The notes under the pieces: model-generated | Seen by the model: the letters and a program-made list of their open reading frames with translations, nothing else | What the model was told of the DNA's origin: nothing | The model's database searches: none | Part shown: positions 33,062 through 41,826 of the stretch, piece by piece | How positions within the stretch are numbered: the stretch's first letter is position 1 | How the letters are laid out: each line of letters opens with the position of its first letter | Translations under genes and position numbers: made by a program | Assembly: GCA_017408735.1 (NCBI GenBank) | Contig: JAFQUB010000023.1 | Span: 1 to 64,000 of the forward strand | Source: Lachnospiraceae bacterium | GTDB lineage: Bacteria > Bacillota > Clostridia > Lachnospirales > Lachnospiraceae | Reading direction: 5' to 3' | Length of the DNA: 64,000 nt

Positions 33062-33775
33062 TTAACCAACCGAGCAAATCAGTTCATTAAACCTCTTCGC
33101 AAATAATGGTGGTATATTATGACCTGCTTTATTCCAAATTTCAAATCTACAATTCTCATTTATTTCAGCCATTTTTTTGATACTGTTAATAACCTCATCC
33201 TGCTCTTTTGCACCACAAACAGCACTCACGGGAATTTTTATATTAGCAAACTCTGGAACACTATCAATGGTTATCCCGTTATACACAATATTATGAACTG
33301 TTTCCTCTTTTACATTTTGCATCTGTAAAATAAATTCCTTACAAGCCTTTGGTGGTAAACCGTTCATAGTTCCAGTGAATCCACAAATAAACTTATTTTT
33401 AAGTTGCTTTTTATTCAGTTTAGCTATCTCTGAAAGGACAGGTTCTTCCTTGATAAGCCATGGACTAACGATAATTGCCGATTCAAACAATTCTGAATAC
33501 TCAGATACCAACTTAAATGCAAGTTGTGCACCAAGAGAAAATCCAACAAGCATAACTTTTTTGTTAATGCTTTTGATATAATCTGCAAGTTCCTTAATAC
33601 ATTCGTCAGTCCGAAAAATTCTATCCGTATTATCACCGAATCCCATTATATGAGGAACGACAATATGATACTCTTTGGAAAGCGAATATTGTCTGCCGAA
33701 GGTATGCACAAAATGTGCACCGTGAAGCATTACTATTGTTTTCGAATTACCTTTGCCATATTCTTCTACTTTCAT
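33062..33775 (-). CDS. Alpha/beta hydrolase
   Basis: A 237-residue hydrolase of the alpha/beta fold. The oxyanion region is VMLHGAHFVHTF, the nucleophile elbow G-F-S-L-G-A near 97-102, an acidic residue occurs in VCGAKEQDEV, and the catalytic histidine in NKAGHNIPP near 218. It appears intact, unlike the hydrolase remnant at 24.3-25.0 kb. The substrate is unknown. It follows an acetyltransferase fragment by 21 bp and precedes an intact acetyltransferase. Confidence 0.85.
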   Translation of the reverse strand: MKVEEYGKGNSKTIVMLHGAHFVHTFGRQYSLSKEYHIVVPHIMGFGDNTDRIFRTDECIKELADYIKSINKKVMLVGFSLGAQLAFKLVSEYSELFESAIIVSPWLIKEEPVLSEIAKLNKKQLKNKFICGFTGTMNGLPPKACKEFILQMQNVKEETVHNIVYNGITIDSVPEFANIKIPVSAVCGAKEQDEVINSIKKMAEINENCRFEIWNKAGHNIPPLFAKRFNELICSVG

Positions 33776-33796
33776 ATTTCATTCTCCTCAAATTTG

Positions 33797-34101
33797 CTAA
33801 ATCCCCTTAACCAAAAACATATCCATTTGTTGTTCATATTGGGGAACATCTATAACAAAACCACCACAATCTTTATAACCTAATTTTCTATAAAAATGCT
33901 CTGCTTCTTCCTCAACCTGTGTAGAAGTCAAAAGCATCCCATATCCTTGTGATTTCATATCACGCTTCCAATGCTCCATAAGCTTTTTTCCATAACCTTT
34001 TCCGTGATATTTCCAATCAACAAACACCATTGTACAAAATGGCGTATTATCCCAAAAGAGATTATATCTCAATAATCCAATTGTTTTATCGTTTATATCA
34101 A
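33797..34101 (-). pseudogene. GNAT acetyltransferase lacking its N-terminal part
   Basis: The frame encodes the C-terminal ~100 residues of a GNAT enzyme: IGLLRYNLFWDNTPF, then VDWKYHGKGYGKKLMEHW (acetyl-CoA loop) and FYRKLGYKDCGGFVIDVP. The first ~50-60 residues of such proteins are absent; upstream, the frame runs into the end of the membrane protein gene at 34093 in another register. An ATG at 34030 would only start inside the core fold. This looks like a deletion remnant fused next to the neighbouring gene. Confidence 0.7.
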
Positions 34102-34572
34102 TGTCATTATCCCTGCAATTATTGCTGCGATAAGCGGAAACCCTATTATTGTAAACAACCATTTTCTAATAACAACTCTGGTTGGAATATATGGTTGCAA
34201 ATCCTCTGTTTCAGGTATCACCCATGCATTTGTATGACCTACCCAATACCAATCAATAAAAATTCTATCAAATAATCCCATAATCCATAAAATAATTGTC
34301 ATTTGCCAAAATCCACTCCAAAAACCAATGGCACCATTGATATAATAAACCATAAAAGGCACTAAAAATAATACCGGAGCAAACAACGCTATACTGGAAA
34401 CAATTAAACGCTTTTTAATTTTTTCTTTCGTTGTATATCCTAATTTAACTACCCTGTCTTGAACATCATTTTCATATAACACTACTAATCCTACTGGTCC
34501 ATTTGCTATTCCTATTACGCATGTAAGCAATAGCAAAAAACACATTACCATACCTTCCATTAAAATAAGCAT
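34093..34572 (-). CDS. Hypothetical four-helix membrane protein
   Basis: A 159-residue protein with four hydrophobic segments (about 8-28 FLLLLTCVIGIANGPVGLVV, 60-82, 86-102 and 138-158) and conserved-looking loops YENDVQDRVVKLGYTT and DWYWVGHTNAWVIPETED. GGAGGTATATAGTG precedes the ATG at 34572. I do not recognise the family with confidence. The stop is followed immediately by the truncated acetyltransferase. Confidence 0.65.
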   Translation of the reverse strand: MLILMEGMVMCFLLLLTCVIGIANGPVGLVVLYENDVQDRVVKLGYTTKEKIKKRLIVSSIALFAPVLFLVPFMVYYINGAIGFWSGFWQMTIILWIMGLFDRIFIDWYWVGHTNAWVIPETEDLQPYIPTRVVIRKWLFTIIGFPLIAAIIAGIMTLI

Positions 34573-34589
34573 CACTATATACCTCCAAT

Positions 34590-34702
34590 TCTACAACTTC
34601 AAATTTCATAAAACTTTTACCTTTATAGCTTAATCCAATATTATCGACATCACACGTTAATAACAGTTTATCTATTCCTAATTTCTTTGCCTCGCCCAGT
34701 CT
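34590..34702 (-). pseudogene. Remnant of an acetyltransferase reading frame
   Basis: Between the repeat copy at 34704 and the membrane protein gene, an uninterrupted frame reads RLGEAKKLGIDKLLLTCD, then VDNIGLS, typical of the C-terminal helix and strand of GNAT enzymes, before losing similarity. No start codon or N-terminal part is present. It is a fragment. Confidence 0.5.
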
Positions 34703-34703
34703 T

Positions 34704-34757
34704 TTTTATCGAAAATTCAAGGTTTGTAATCTCTCTACCAAATCAGATTTTATCGAT
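34704..34757 (-). repeat. Repeated intergenic motif, copy 2
   Basis: TTTTATCGAAAATTC, AAGGTTTGTAATCTC, TCTACCAAA: the second copy of the motif at 33008-33061. AGGTT pairs with AATCT with one G.U, so the small stem is kept although the bases differ. It follows the stop region of the 114-residue gene. Confidence 0.65.
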
Positions 34758-35094
34758 TAGCCAACCAACAAATCGTACTAAACAATTCGCGAATATGTTC
34801 TTCATCAATTTCAGGATATTTTTCCTGACACAACAATACATATTCTTTTATATCTTTCTCAGCCTCATCATTCCAAGGCAAACAGGGTGCCTTATATTTA
34901 TCAGCAAGTTTATCTCCATACTTACTACAATATCTATAAAACCCTTCTAGATAATCTAACACTTCTTTTACATCTTCCTCAGTTATATCAGGCATCATCT
35001 GCTTCATTTTATCTATATTCTTTTTACTATTTCCCCCCACCAAGTTATAGGAATCAAATAATTCATTTATGTTTTCTAACAATTTATCTTTCAT
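34750..35094 (-). CDS. Hypothetical protein, 114 residues
   Basis: A soluble, helical, acidic protein (MKDKLLENINELFDSYNL at the start; a DITEEDVKEVLDYLEGFYRY helix; tail HIRELFSTICWLANR). I see no catalytic motif or signal peptide, and I do not recognise the family. Its last codons overlap the second copy of the 45-bp repeat motif. It lies in an accessory strip of acetyltransferase and hydrolase genes. Confidence 0.55.
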   Translation of the reverse strand: MKDKLLENINELFDSYNLVGGNSKKNIDKMKQMMPDITEEDVKEVLDYLEGFYRYCSKYGDKLADKYKAPCLPWNDEAEKDIKEYVLLCQEKYPEIDEEHIRELFSTICWLANR

Positions 35095-35157
35095 TTCATA
35101 CGCACTCCTTTACCTATATTCATTTTTCCATCTGTTCTTACCTTCCAAAATTTCAAA

Positions 35158-35706
35158 TCACCTATCTGTTGACAAAATAGCATAATAGCAGGCATCACAA
35201 ATCCCCCGATTATTCCAGTCTGCCTTTCTTAATGTACCTTCATACTGCATACCACATTTCTTCATAACTGCCCCTGAATTTGGATTTCTCGGGTCATGCC
35301 TTGATTCAATGCGCTGCATTCCTAGCTTATCAAGGAAAAATCCAATTACGCCACGCAATGCTTCTGACGTAATTCCCTGATGCCACCACTGCCTACCAAT
35401 GCAGTATCCTATATGAACCATTTGAACGGTATCATCCTGAGAAACCACTCCGATATTTCCAATTGGCTCATCGTTTTCTTTCAAACAAATTGCCCATTGA
35501 TAATAATCTTCTTTCGTATAATTTTTCGTCCATTCTTTTAATATCTCCTGACTTACAGAAATATCACTGTGAGCCGGCCACATTAAATATTTTGTAACTT
35601 CTTCATCAGAAGCCCAGTTTTCATACATCGCTTTTGCATCTTCCATTACAAATTTTCTTAATATCAATCTGTCTGTTTCTATACGTTGCGTTCCCAAATG
35701 CTTCAT
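35158..35706 (-). CDS. GNAT family N-acetyltransferase (RimJ/RimL type)
   Basis: A 182-residue acetyltransferase of the RimJ/RimL/ribosomal-alanine type. Markers are ETDRLILRKFVMEDAKAMYENWASD at the N-terminus (two blocks), the acetyl-CoA motif GRQWWHQGITSEALRGVIGF near 107-126 and RHDPRNPNSGAVMKKCGM near 140-157. Homologues acetylate protein N-termini or small amines. It ends 63 bp before the 114-residue gene and starts overlapping the small membrane gene upstream by 4 bp. Confidence 0.9.
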   Translation of the reverse strand: MKHLGTQRIETDRLILRKFVMEDAKAMYENWASDEEVTKYLMWPAHSDISVSQEILKEWTKNYTKEDYYQWAICLKENDEPIGNIGVVSQDDTVQMVHIGYCIGRQWWHQGITSEALRGVIGFFLDKLGMQRIESRHDPRNPNSGAVMKKCGMQYEGTLRKADWNNRGICDACYYAILSTDR

Positions 35707-35912
35707 ATTATACCTCCTACTATTATCATCACCATACCCAAAAGGATAAAAATTGTCCCGCCAAACCTAGTGCTTTTTATATAAAGCTTTGATGGTTCTT
35801 TTGCACAATCAGATTTCCATTGTTCTGTGATTTTCCATATGAATGTTGGTTTTATAAAAGCAAGCAAACCCATTAGTATAAATGCTGCTCCGCCAAAAAT
35901 AAATTCTATCAT
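35703..35912 (-). CDS. Small membrane protein, 69 residues (DUF6199-like)
   Basis: Two hydrophobic helices (IEFIFGGAAFILMGLLAFI and GTIFILLGMVMIIVGGII) are joined by WKITEQWKSDCAKEPSKLY and the STRFGG motif. This layout resembles the DUF6199 small membrane family, from memory. The ATG at 35912 follows GGGGGATAGC; the frame is open for 27 more codons into the neighbouring gene. Its end overlaps the acetyltransferase start. Function unknown. Confidence 0.6.
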   Translation of the reverse strand: MIEFIFGGAAFILMGLLAFIKPTFIWKITEQWKSDCAKEPSKLYIKSTRFGGTIFILLGMVMIIVGGII

Positions 35913-35914
35913 TG

Positions 35915-36115
35915 CTATCCCCCTATATACTGCACACACAATAATATTACAACTACTACAGCAATCACCCCTACTATTGTATATTTCAACCACGTTCTAT
36001 CCGCTATCTGCTTAATAGAATCCAATATAAAATACATTATCGTTCCACCAAGAAACAGCCATACCGGAATAACCAAGTAATTATCTATACCATGTTCTTT
36101 TTCTCCATACCTCAA
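35915..36115 (-). CDS. Small membrane protein, about 66 residues
   Basis: The frame has two hydrophobic segments (LVIPVWLFLGGTIMYFIL; YTIVGVIAVVVVILLCV) and ends 3 bp before the next small membrane gene. The only start ahead of the first helix is a TTG (36115) with AAAGGGA close by; an internal ATG would cut the first helix. It may be an intact gene with a weak start or the 3' end of a longer one. Family not recognised. Confidence 0.4.
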   Translation of the reverse strand: MRYGEKEHGIDNYLVIPVWLFLGGTIMYFILDSIKQIADRTWLKYTIVGVIAVVVVILLCVQYIGG

Positions 36116-36133
36116 TCCCTTTCACTTTATAGC

Positions 36134-36176
36134 AAAAAGAGAGTTTCTCACGCACAAGCACAAAAAACTCTCTTTT
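36134..36176 (-). terminator. Terminator of the nadABC operon
   Basis: AAAAAGAGAGTTT (36134-36146) pairs with AAACTCTCTTTT (36165-36176). On the minus strand a T-run follows. It lies 35 bp after the nadC stop. Confidence 0.82.
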
Positions 36177-36210
36177 CATCTACATTTGCACCGTTATCCT
36201 TTGTGCAATT

Positions 36211-37065
36211 CTATTCTATCGGTTTTAAATTTTTCAAGGATAAATCAAGGATTGGTGCAGAATGTGTTAATGCTCCACTGGATACATAGTCTACACCGAT
36301 ATCAATAATATTCTGGATATTTTCTTTGGTAACGTTTCCGGAACATTCTGTTTCTGCTTTTCCTTTTGTTAAGGCTACCGCTTCTTTCATCATTTCCGGT
36401 GTCATGTTGTCTAACATGATAATATCTGCCCCTGCTTCTAAGGCTTCTTTTAACATATCAAGATTTTCTACTTCCACTTCGATTTTTCTTACGAAAGGAG
36501 CATATTCTTTTGCCATCTCAATTGCTTTTTTCACACCGCCTGCTGCACCGATATGATTATCTTTAATCAAAATTCCATCGGATAAATTATATCTGTGGTT
36601 ATAGCCACCACCAACTTTTACTGCATACTTCTCGAAAATACGCATATTTGGTGTGGTTTTTCTGGTATCTAACAGCTTTGTGTTGCTTCCCTTTAATAAT
36701 TTTGCAACACTGTTTGTATAAGTAGCAATTCCGCTCATGCGCTGTAAATAGTTTAACGCTGTTCTTTCGCCGGATAATAAGGCACGAATATCGCCTTCTA
36801 CCACTGCCAAAAGCTGTCCGTTTTTCACTTCATCTCCGTCTTTTACTTTAAATGTCACTTTCGCTGTGTCATCTAACAATTCAAAAACTCTTTTAAAAAC
36901 ATCAAGACCTGCAATAATTCCGTCCTGTTTACAGATTAAATCTGCAGTTCCTGCTTTGCTTTCTCTCATCACGGCATTGGTTGTAACATCCTCGCTGGAA
37001 ATGTCTTCTCTTAATGCCTGCAAAATTAAATTATCTACGTTCAACAGTGTTGTAACTGGATTCAT
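36211..37065 (-). CDS. nadC: Nicotinate-nucleotide pyrophosphorylase (carboxylating)
   Basis: Quinolinate phosphoribosyltransferase, the last step of de novo nicotinate mononucleotide synthesis. Diagnostic segments are EDISSEDVTTNAV, GERTALNYLQRMSGIATYT, the DTRKTTPNMRIFEKYAV(K) substrate loop and VEVENLDMLKEALEAGADIIMLDN. The ATG at 37065 follows AAAGGGTG and gives 284 residues, the usual length; it overlaps nadB by 35 bp. An earlier in-frame ATG at 37095 is less likely. Confidence 0.95.
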   Translation of the reverse strand: MNPVTTLLNVDNLILQALREDISSEDVTTNAVMRESKAGTADLICKQDGIIAGLDVFKRVFELLDDTAKVTFKVKDGDEVKNGQLLAVVEGDIRALLSGERTALNYLQRMSGIATYTNSVAKLLKGSNTKLLDTRKTTPNMRIFEKYAVKVGGGYNHRYNLSDGILIKDNHIGAAGGVKKAIEMAKEYAPFVRKIEVEVENLDMLKEALEAGADIIMLDNMTPEMMKEAVALTKGKAETECSGNVTKENIQNIIDIGVDYVSSGALTHSAPILDLSLKNLKPIE

Positions 37066-38380
37066 TTGTAACACCCTTTCTATTTTCTTGTTCAATGGCT
37101 TCTATCACTAACTTCTTATTTTCGATTTCATACTGTTCTAAATTCTTATATGTATTTATGTCAATTCCATACTGGTTTGAAAGTTCTGCTTCTTCTACCG
37201 CAGATATTTCCCGTTCTTCCCAATGGGCTATCATGTCTTTTACTGCACGTTTGGCAAATACAAGACTTTCTAACAAGGAATTGCTGGCAAGACGATTGGC
37301 TCCGTGAACACCATTACAGCTGGTTTCTCCTGCTGCATATAAATGGTCCATGGTGGTTTTGCTCACGGAATCCACATGAACGCCTCCCATAAAATAGTGC
37401 TGAGATGGCACTACAGGGATTGGCTCTTTTGTCACATCATAGCCTTCTTCTAAGCAGTACTGATATATATTTGGAAAACGCTGTTTCACATCACAATTTT
37501 CAATGGTACTCATGGAAAGCAGTACATATGGCATATTATCTTTTTCCATTTGTTTATGTATTTCATTTGTCAGTAAATCTCTTGGAAGAAGTTCATTTAC
37601 GAAACGCTCTCCTTCTTTATTATAGAGAACCGCACCTTCCCCACGCACTGACTCAGATATCAGAAAACGTCTTCCCTTTTTCTTAGAATACAATGTGGTT
37701 GGATGAATCTGAACATAATTTACATGTTCTAAATCAATTCCATGACGTATAGAAATTGCCAAAGCATCTCCTGTCAAATGTGGGAAATTGGTGGAATTTT
37801 CGTATACACCACCAATACCACCACATGCCCATAAAACATCATGAGCAAATATCGGAACCAACTCTCCTTCTGCCGTGCGAACCAAAATTCCGTCACAACA
37901 GTTATCTTTACATATAATATCTACCATGGTAGTTTCTGTAAGAATTGTCACATTATTTAATTTCTGTACCTGTTCCAATAGCTTGGTAGTAATTTCCATA
38001 CCTGTCACATCTTCGTGATAAAGAATTCGATTGGTGGAATGGGCTGCTTCTCTGGTATATACCAGTTCACCATCTTCCATGGCAAATTCTACTCCATAAC
38101 CTATCAGTTCTTCAATCACTTCACGCGAAGAACGAATCATAATATCTACCGATTCTTTTCTATTTTCGTAATGGCCTGCTTTCAATGTATCTTCAAAAAA
38201 ACTGTCATAATCATCTTCATTTTTCAACACACAGATTCCGCCCTGAGCCAGAAAAGAATCACTTTCCTCTAATGACGCTTTTGTTATCATCAATATCTTT
38301 TTGTCTTTTGGAAGATTCAATGCCCCATAACAGCCTGCGACACCTGTTCCAACAATTATTACGTCATATTCTTTTTTCAT
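37031..38380 (-). CDS. nadB: L-aspartate oxidase
   Basis: FAD enzyme oxidising aspartate to iminoaspartate, the first step of NAD synthesis. The dinucleotide site [17 protein letters not shown] is at the N-terminus. The HPTTLY motif, [16 protein letters not shown] and the [39 protein letters not shown] region identify the family; here the second reads [19 protein letters not shown]. The length of 449 is slightly short, with the C-terminal helical domain reduced. The ATG at 38380 has GGGAGG upstream. Confidence 0.94.
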   Translation of the reverse strand: [449 protein letters not shown]

Positions 38381-38421
38381 AACTGCCTCCCAATGAACCG
38401 GCTGTTTCCGGTTCATATTTC

Positions 38422-39330
38422 CTATTTTGCAAGTTCTAACATACGCACTAACGGTGCATGTGCTTCCTTCGCAAACTGTTCTTCTAAATCAACTTCAAAT
38501 GTATTCTTTTCCAAGGAATCAATAATTTTGTCCAAGGTGATTTTCTTCATATCCGGGCAAATTAAGGTTTCTGTCAATGGATAAAATTCCTTTTCCGGAT
38601 TGTTTTTCTTTAATTCACACATAACTCCAAGCTCTGTTCCAATAATAAACTCACGCTTGTCACTTGCTGTGGCATAAGAAATGATACCTGCCGTACTTCC
38701 TGCATATTCAGCCAGTTCCACAACTTCCTTTTCACACTCAGGATGTACCAATAATGCCGCATTCGGATGTGCTTCCTTCGCCTTTAATACATCCTCTTTG
38801 GTAAGCTTTGCATGTACCGGACAACAGCCATCATTGAAAATAAATTCCTTTTCCGGCACCTGTTCTGCCACATATCTTCCCAAATTTTTATCCGGAATAA
38901 AATAAATATATTTATTTGGAAGTGCTTTTACAATCTTTAAAGCATTAGATGAAGTCACACAAACATCTGCATTTCTCTTTAATTCCGCATTGGAATTTAC
39001 ATAACATACCACCGCAACATCGTTATATTTTTCACGAACTTTTGCAATACTTTCCGCGGTTGCCATGTGTGCCATTGGGCAGTCTGCGGAAGCATCCGGC
39101 ATTAATACGGTTTTCTTCTGATTTAAAATCTTCGCACCCTCACCCATAAAGGACACACCACACAAAATGATAGTATCAGCTTCCACCTGTGTTGCCTTTT
39201 CGCTTAAAAAGTAGGAATCTCCAATATAATCCGCCACCTCATGTATCTCATCCTTCACATAATAATGTGCCATAATAACAGCATTTTTTTCTTTTTTCAG
39301 TGCATTAATTTTATCTATTTTTTCTTTCAT
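38422..39330 (-). CDS. nadA: Quinolinate synthase
   Basis: The [4Fe-4S] enzyme that condenses iminoaspartate with dihydroxyacetone phosphate. Signatures are AVIMAHYYVKDEIHEVADYIGDS (in two parts), the cysteine in LCGVSFMGEGAKIL, DGCCPVHAKL and the third cysteine in TLICPDMKKITL. The length of 302 is standard. It leads the nadA-nadB-nadC operon behind a sigmaA-type promoter. Confidence 0.96.
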   Translation of the reverse strand: MKEKIDKINALKKEKNAVIMAHYYVKDEIHEVADYIGDSYFLSEKATQVEADTIILCGVSFMGEGAKILNQKKTVLMPDASADCPMAHMATAESIAKVREKYNDVAVVCYVNSNAELKRNADVCVTSSNALKIVKALPNKYIYFIPDKNLGRYVAEQVPEKEFIFNDGCCPVHAKLTKEDVLKAKEAHPNAALLVHPECEKEVVELAEYAGSTAGIISYATASDKREFIIGTELGVMCELKKNNPEKEFYPLTETLICPDMKKITLDKIIDSLEKNTFEVDLEEQFAKEAHAPLVRMLELAK

Positions 39331-39380
39331 TGCAGCCTCCTGCTTTTATGTAAATTTCCAAATTATAACTAACATGTGGA

Positions 39381-39409
39381 AGTATATCACAAAATATTCT
39401 CAATTACAA
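39381..39409 (-). promoter_or_regulatory. Promoter of nadABC
   Basis: On the minus strand TTGTAA (39409-39404), 17 bp, TATACT (39386-39381). The 50-nt leader contains AACTAACATGTGG, a possible regulator site, but no clear match to a known NAD-repressor motif. Confidence 0.6.
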
Positions 39410-39456
39410 GATTACCTGACTTCTAAGTTTATAAACCTTTCTTGCCGTTGTCTTGT

Positions 39457-40215
39457 TTATCTGTTTTCTAACTTCCCAATAAATTCTTTTACTCTGATAT
39501 TATCCGAATTAAAAATATCTTCTGGCGTGCCTTCTGCCTGTATATAACCATTTTCCATAAAGATAATTCGTTCGGATACTTCTTTTGCAAATTGCATTTC
39601 ATGGGTAACGATAATCATTGTCATATGTTCCTTTGCCAGCTCTTTAATAACCTTCAAAACCTCTGTGGTTAATTCCGGGTCTAATGCAGAAGTTGGCTCG
39701 TCAAAGAACAAAATCTGCGGTTTCAGTGCTAATGCCCTCGCAATGGAAACACGCTGCTGCTGTCCCCCTGACAATTGATGTGGATAATAGTCTTCCTTAT
39801 CTTCTAAACCAAGTTTTTTCAAAAGTTCTCTTGCCTCTGCAGTTGCCTGCTCTTTCGGTTCTTTTAACACAGATACAGGGGCCTCAATAATATTTTTAAG
39901 TACGCTGTAATGAGGAAACAAATTAAAATTTTGGAATACAAGTCCATAATATCTATGAATTTCCTTTAATTCTTTGTGCGGTGCGTACACCGCTTTTCCG
40001 TTTTCGTTCCATGCTGCTTTTCGGTTCAGATATATTAGCTCTCCACTATCAATGGTTTCTAACATGGTTGCACATCTTAATATGGTAGATTTTCCTGAAC
40101 CGGATGGACCAATAATGGAAATAACTTCTCCCTTTTTCACCTGTATGGAAATATCCTTCAATACTTCTAAGCCGTCAAATTTTTTGCTTACATGATTCAT
40201 TTCTAATAAATTCAT
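39457..40215 (-). CDS. Polar amino acid ABC transporter, ATP-binding protein
   Basis: A 252-residue GlnQ/HisP-type ATPase: Walker A GPSGSGKSTILR near 33-44, Q-loop VFQNFNLFPHYSVLKNI, signature LSGGQQQRVSIARAL, Walker B ILFFDEPTSALDPEL, H-loop VTHEMQFAKEV. It powers uptake of amino acids with the adjoining permease and lipoprotein. Eight bp separate it from the permease, whose gene carries an in-frame stop, so the transporter may not be assembled in this strain. Confidence 0.94.
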   Translation of the reverse strand: MNLLEMNHVSKKFDGLEVLKDISIQVKKGEVISIIGPSGSGKSTILRCATMLETIDSGELIYLNRKAAWNENGKAVYAPHKELKEIHRYYGLVFQNFNLFPHYSVLKNIIEAPVSVLKEPKEQATAEARELLKKLGLEDKEDYYPHQLSGGQQQRVSIARALALKPQILFFDEPTSALDPELTTEVLKVIKELAKEHMTMIIVTHEMQFAKEVSERIIFMENGYIQAEGTPEDIFNSDNIRVKEFIGKLENR

Positions 40216-40223
40216 ATCCTCAC

Positions 40224-40874
40224 CTACCTGTAATAATCCAATTTTTTCTCAAATTTTTCCATTATCACTGCTACAAGCAAGTTAAACACATAATAAAATA
40301 CACCTGCTGCTACAAACGGCATCATAGACGCTTCCTTCGAAGCCATATGGCTTGCCAATGTAAACATTTCTGTTACTGCAATTACGAAAGCAAGGGAAGT
40401 ATCCTTTACCAGTGTAATGGTTTCATTGGTTACCGGCGGAAGTATTCTTTTGATTACCTGCGGAAGTATAATCTTAAAGAACGTCTGTTTCTTTGAATAT
40501 CCAAGCATCTTTGCTGCTTCATACTGTCCCTTTGGAATAGATTCGATTCCGGCTCTGTATATTTCCGCAAAATACGCTGCGTAATTTAGCACAAATCCAA
40601 TAATAACCGCAACCATTCGATACCATTTCGCAATTTTTATATCAAATATATAATATGGTCCGAAATATACCACTAAAAGCTGTAGCATCAGTGGTGTTCC
40701 ACGCATAAGAGATATATATGCTTTAAAAATGAATTATATTATCTTAATTTTTGACATACGTCCAAACGCAATCAATAAACCAAGTGGAAGGGCAAATAAT
40801 AATGTAAGAAAAAATATTTCTATTGATATTAACATTCCACTGCTTAGCTGTTGTACCATTGACAGAATATCCAT
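40224..40874 (-). pseudogene. Amino acid ABC permease interrupted by one in-frame stop
   Basis: From the ATG at 40874 (AGGAGG upstream) the frame reads MDILSMVQQLSSGMLISIE, a first membrane helix, then RMSKIKII and a TAA at 40734-40736. The same frame continues without a break as FIFKAYISLMRGTPL and the whole HisM/GlnP permease, including the EAA loop YRAGIESIPKGQYEAAKMLG. Homologues have a sense codon here, often Gln (CAA), so a single C-to-T change explains it. No frameshift is present. It may be a recent nonsense mutation, a sequencing error or a read-through gene. Re-initiation at the ATG at 40706 would lack the first helix. Confidence 0.88.
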
Positions 40875-40930
40875 CTTTATCCTCCTAAGAGAATAGGGAG
40901 CTTTGACACTCCCTACTCCAAAATCATTTC

Positions 40931-41788
40931 TTATTTTGTTTCTAAAATCACGCTGTCCTGCAAGCCCCATTTTTCAGCAATCTGAACAAATGTACCATCT
41001 GCTATCATTTCATTTAAAGTACCCTGTACCTGATCGCGAAGTGCTGTATTGGAAAGTTCAAATCCAACACCATAAACTTCACTTGCCAGTTCTTCTTCTA
41101 AAATTACGAATTCGCCGTTTCTTTCTTCTAACTGATATTTTGCAACACCAACATCCATAGCAACTACATCTGCTGCTCCGGCTTCCATATTCATAAATGC
41201 TGTATTATAATCAGACACCTGTACTAATTCTGCAAAGGAGTTTGTCAAATCTACATTTTCATCACTTTCTAATGCTTTCAAAGCAGAGGAATCTGCCTGC
41301 ACAACTACAGTTTTCCCTGCCAAATCTGCCTTTGTTTTGATATCACTATCTGCTGAAACCACAAATACCTGACTATTATCAATATATGGCTCTGACCAAC
41401 AGTATTTATCTTCTCTACCGTTGATTGTAAAACCGTTCCATATACAATCAATCGTACCTGAACTTAATTCCATATCCTTTGCATCCCAGTCAATCGGCTG
41501 TTTTACAAGTTCATATCCTAATCTGTCACACACTTCCTGTGCTAAATCCAAATCAAATCCCACATATTCCCCATTATCATCTTTATATCCATATGGAGGA
41601 AAGCTAGCATCGAATCCCACGGTAAATGTTGTTTTTTCAGCAACCGCTTCCGGATCATCTAAAGTTTCGTTGTCTGCAGTTGTCTGTGTATCCTCAGTTT
41701 CTGCCGGAGCAGAATCACCACTGCCACATGCAGTCAATGATGCAACCACTGCTAGGGACATAAGTATTCCAATAAATTTCTTTTTCAT
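40931..41788 (-). CDS. Amino acid ABC transporter substrate-binding lipoprotein
   Basis: A 285-residue periplasmic-type binding protein (family 3), anchored as a lipoprotein. The signal peptide KKKFIGILMSLAVVASLTAC ends at a lipobox cysteine near residue 20, followed by an acidic Thr/Glu-rich linker. The binding fold starts FTVGFDASFPPYGYKDDNGEYVGFDLDLAQEV (in two blocks). Polar amino acids, glutamine or cystine, are plausible ligands. The ATG at 41788 follows GGGAGG. It is the first gene of the operon with a well-formed promoter. Confidence 0.94.
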   Translation of the reverse strand: MKKKFIGILMSLAVVASLTACGSGDSAPAETEDTQTTADNETLDDPEAVAEKTTFTVGFDASFPPYGYKDDNGEYVGFDLDLAQEVCDRLGYELVKQPIDWDAKDMELSSGTIDCIWNGFTINGREDKYCWSEPYIDNSQVFVVSADSDIKTKADLAGKTVVVQADSSALKALESDENVDLTNSFAELVQVSDYNTAFMNMEAGAADVVAMDVGVAKYQLEERNGEFVILEEELASEVYGVGFELSNTALRDQVQGTLNEMIADGTFVQIAEKWGLQDSVILETK

Positions 41789-41826
41789 AAGTAACCTCCC
41801 TAAATTAACGTTTTTGCAATGCATTT

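Noticed and set aside
33424-33636. 70-codon frame inside the alpha/beta hydrolase
   Set aside because: It overlaps a well-supported gene in another register and has no start signal.
36211-37095. nadC start at the upstream ATG (37095)
   Set aside because: That start is buried deeper in nadB; the ATG at 37065 has a clear ribosome binding site and gives the normal N-terminus.
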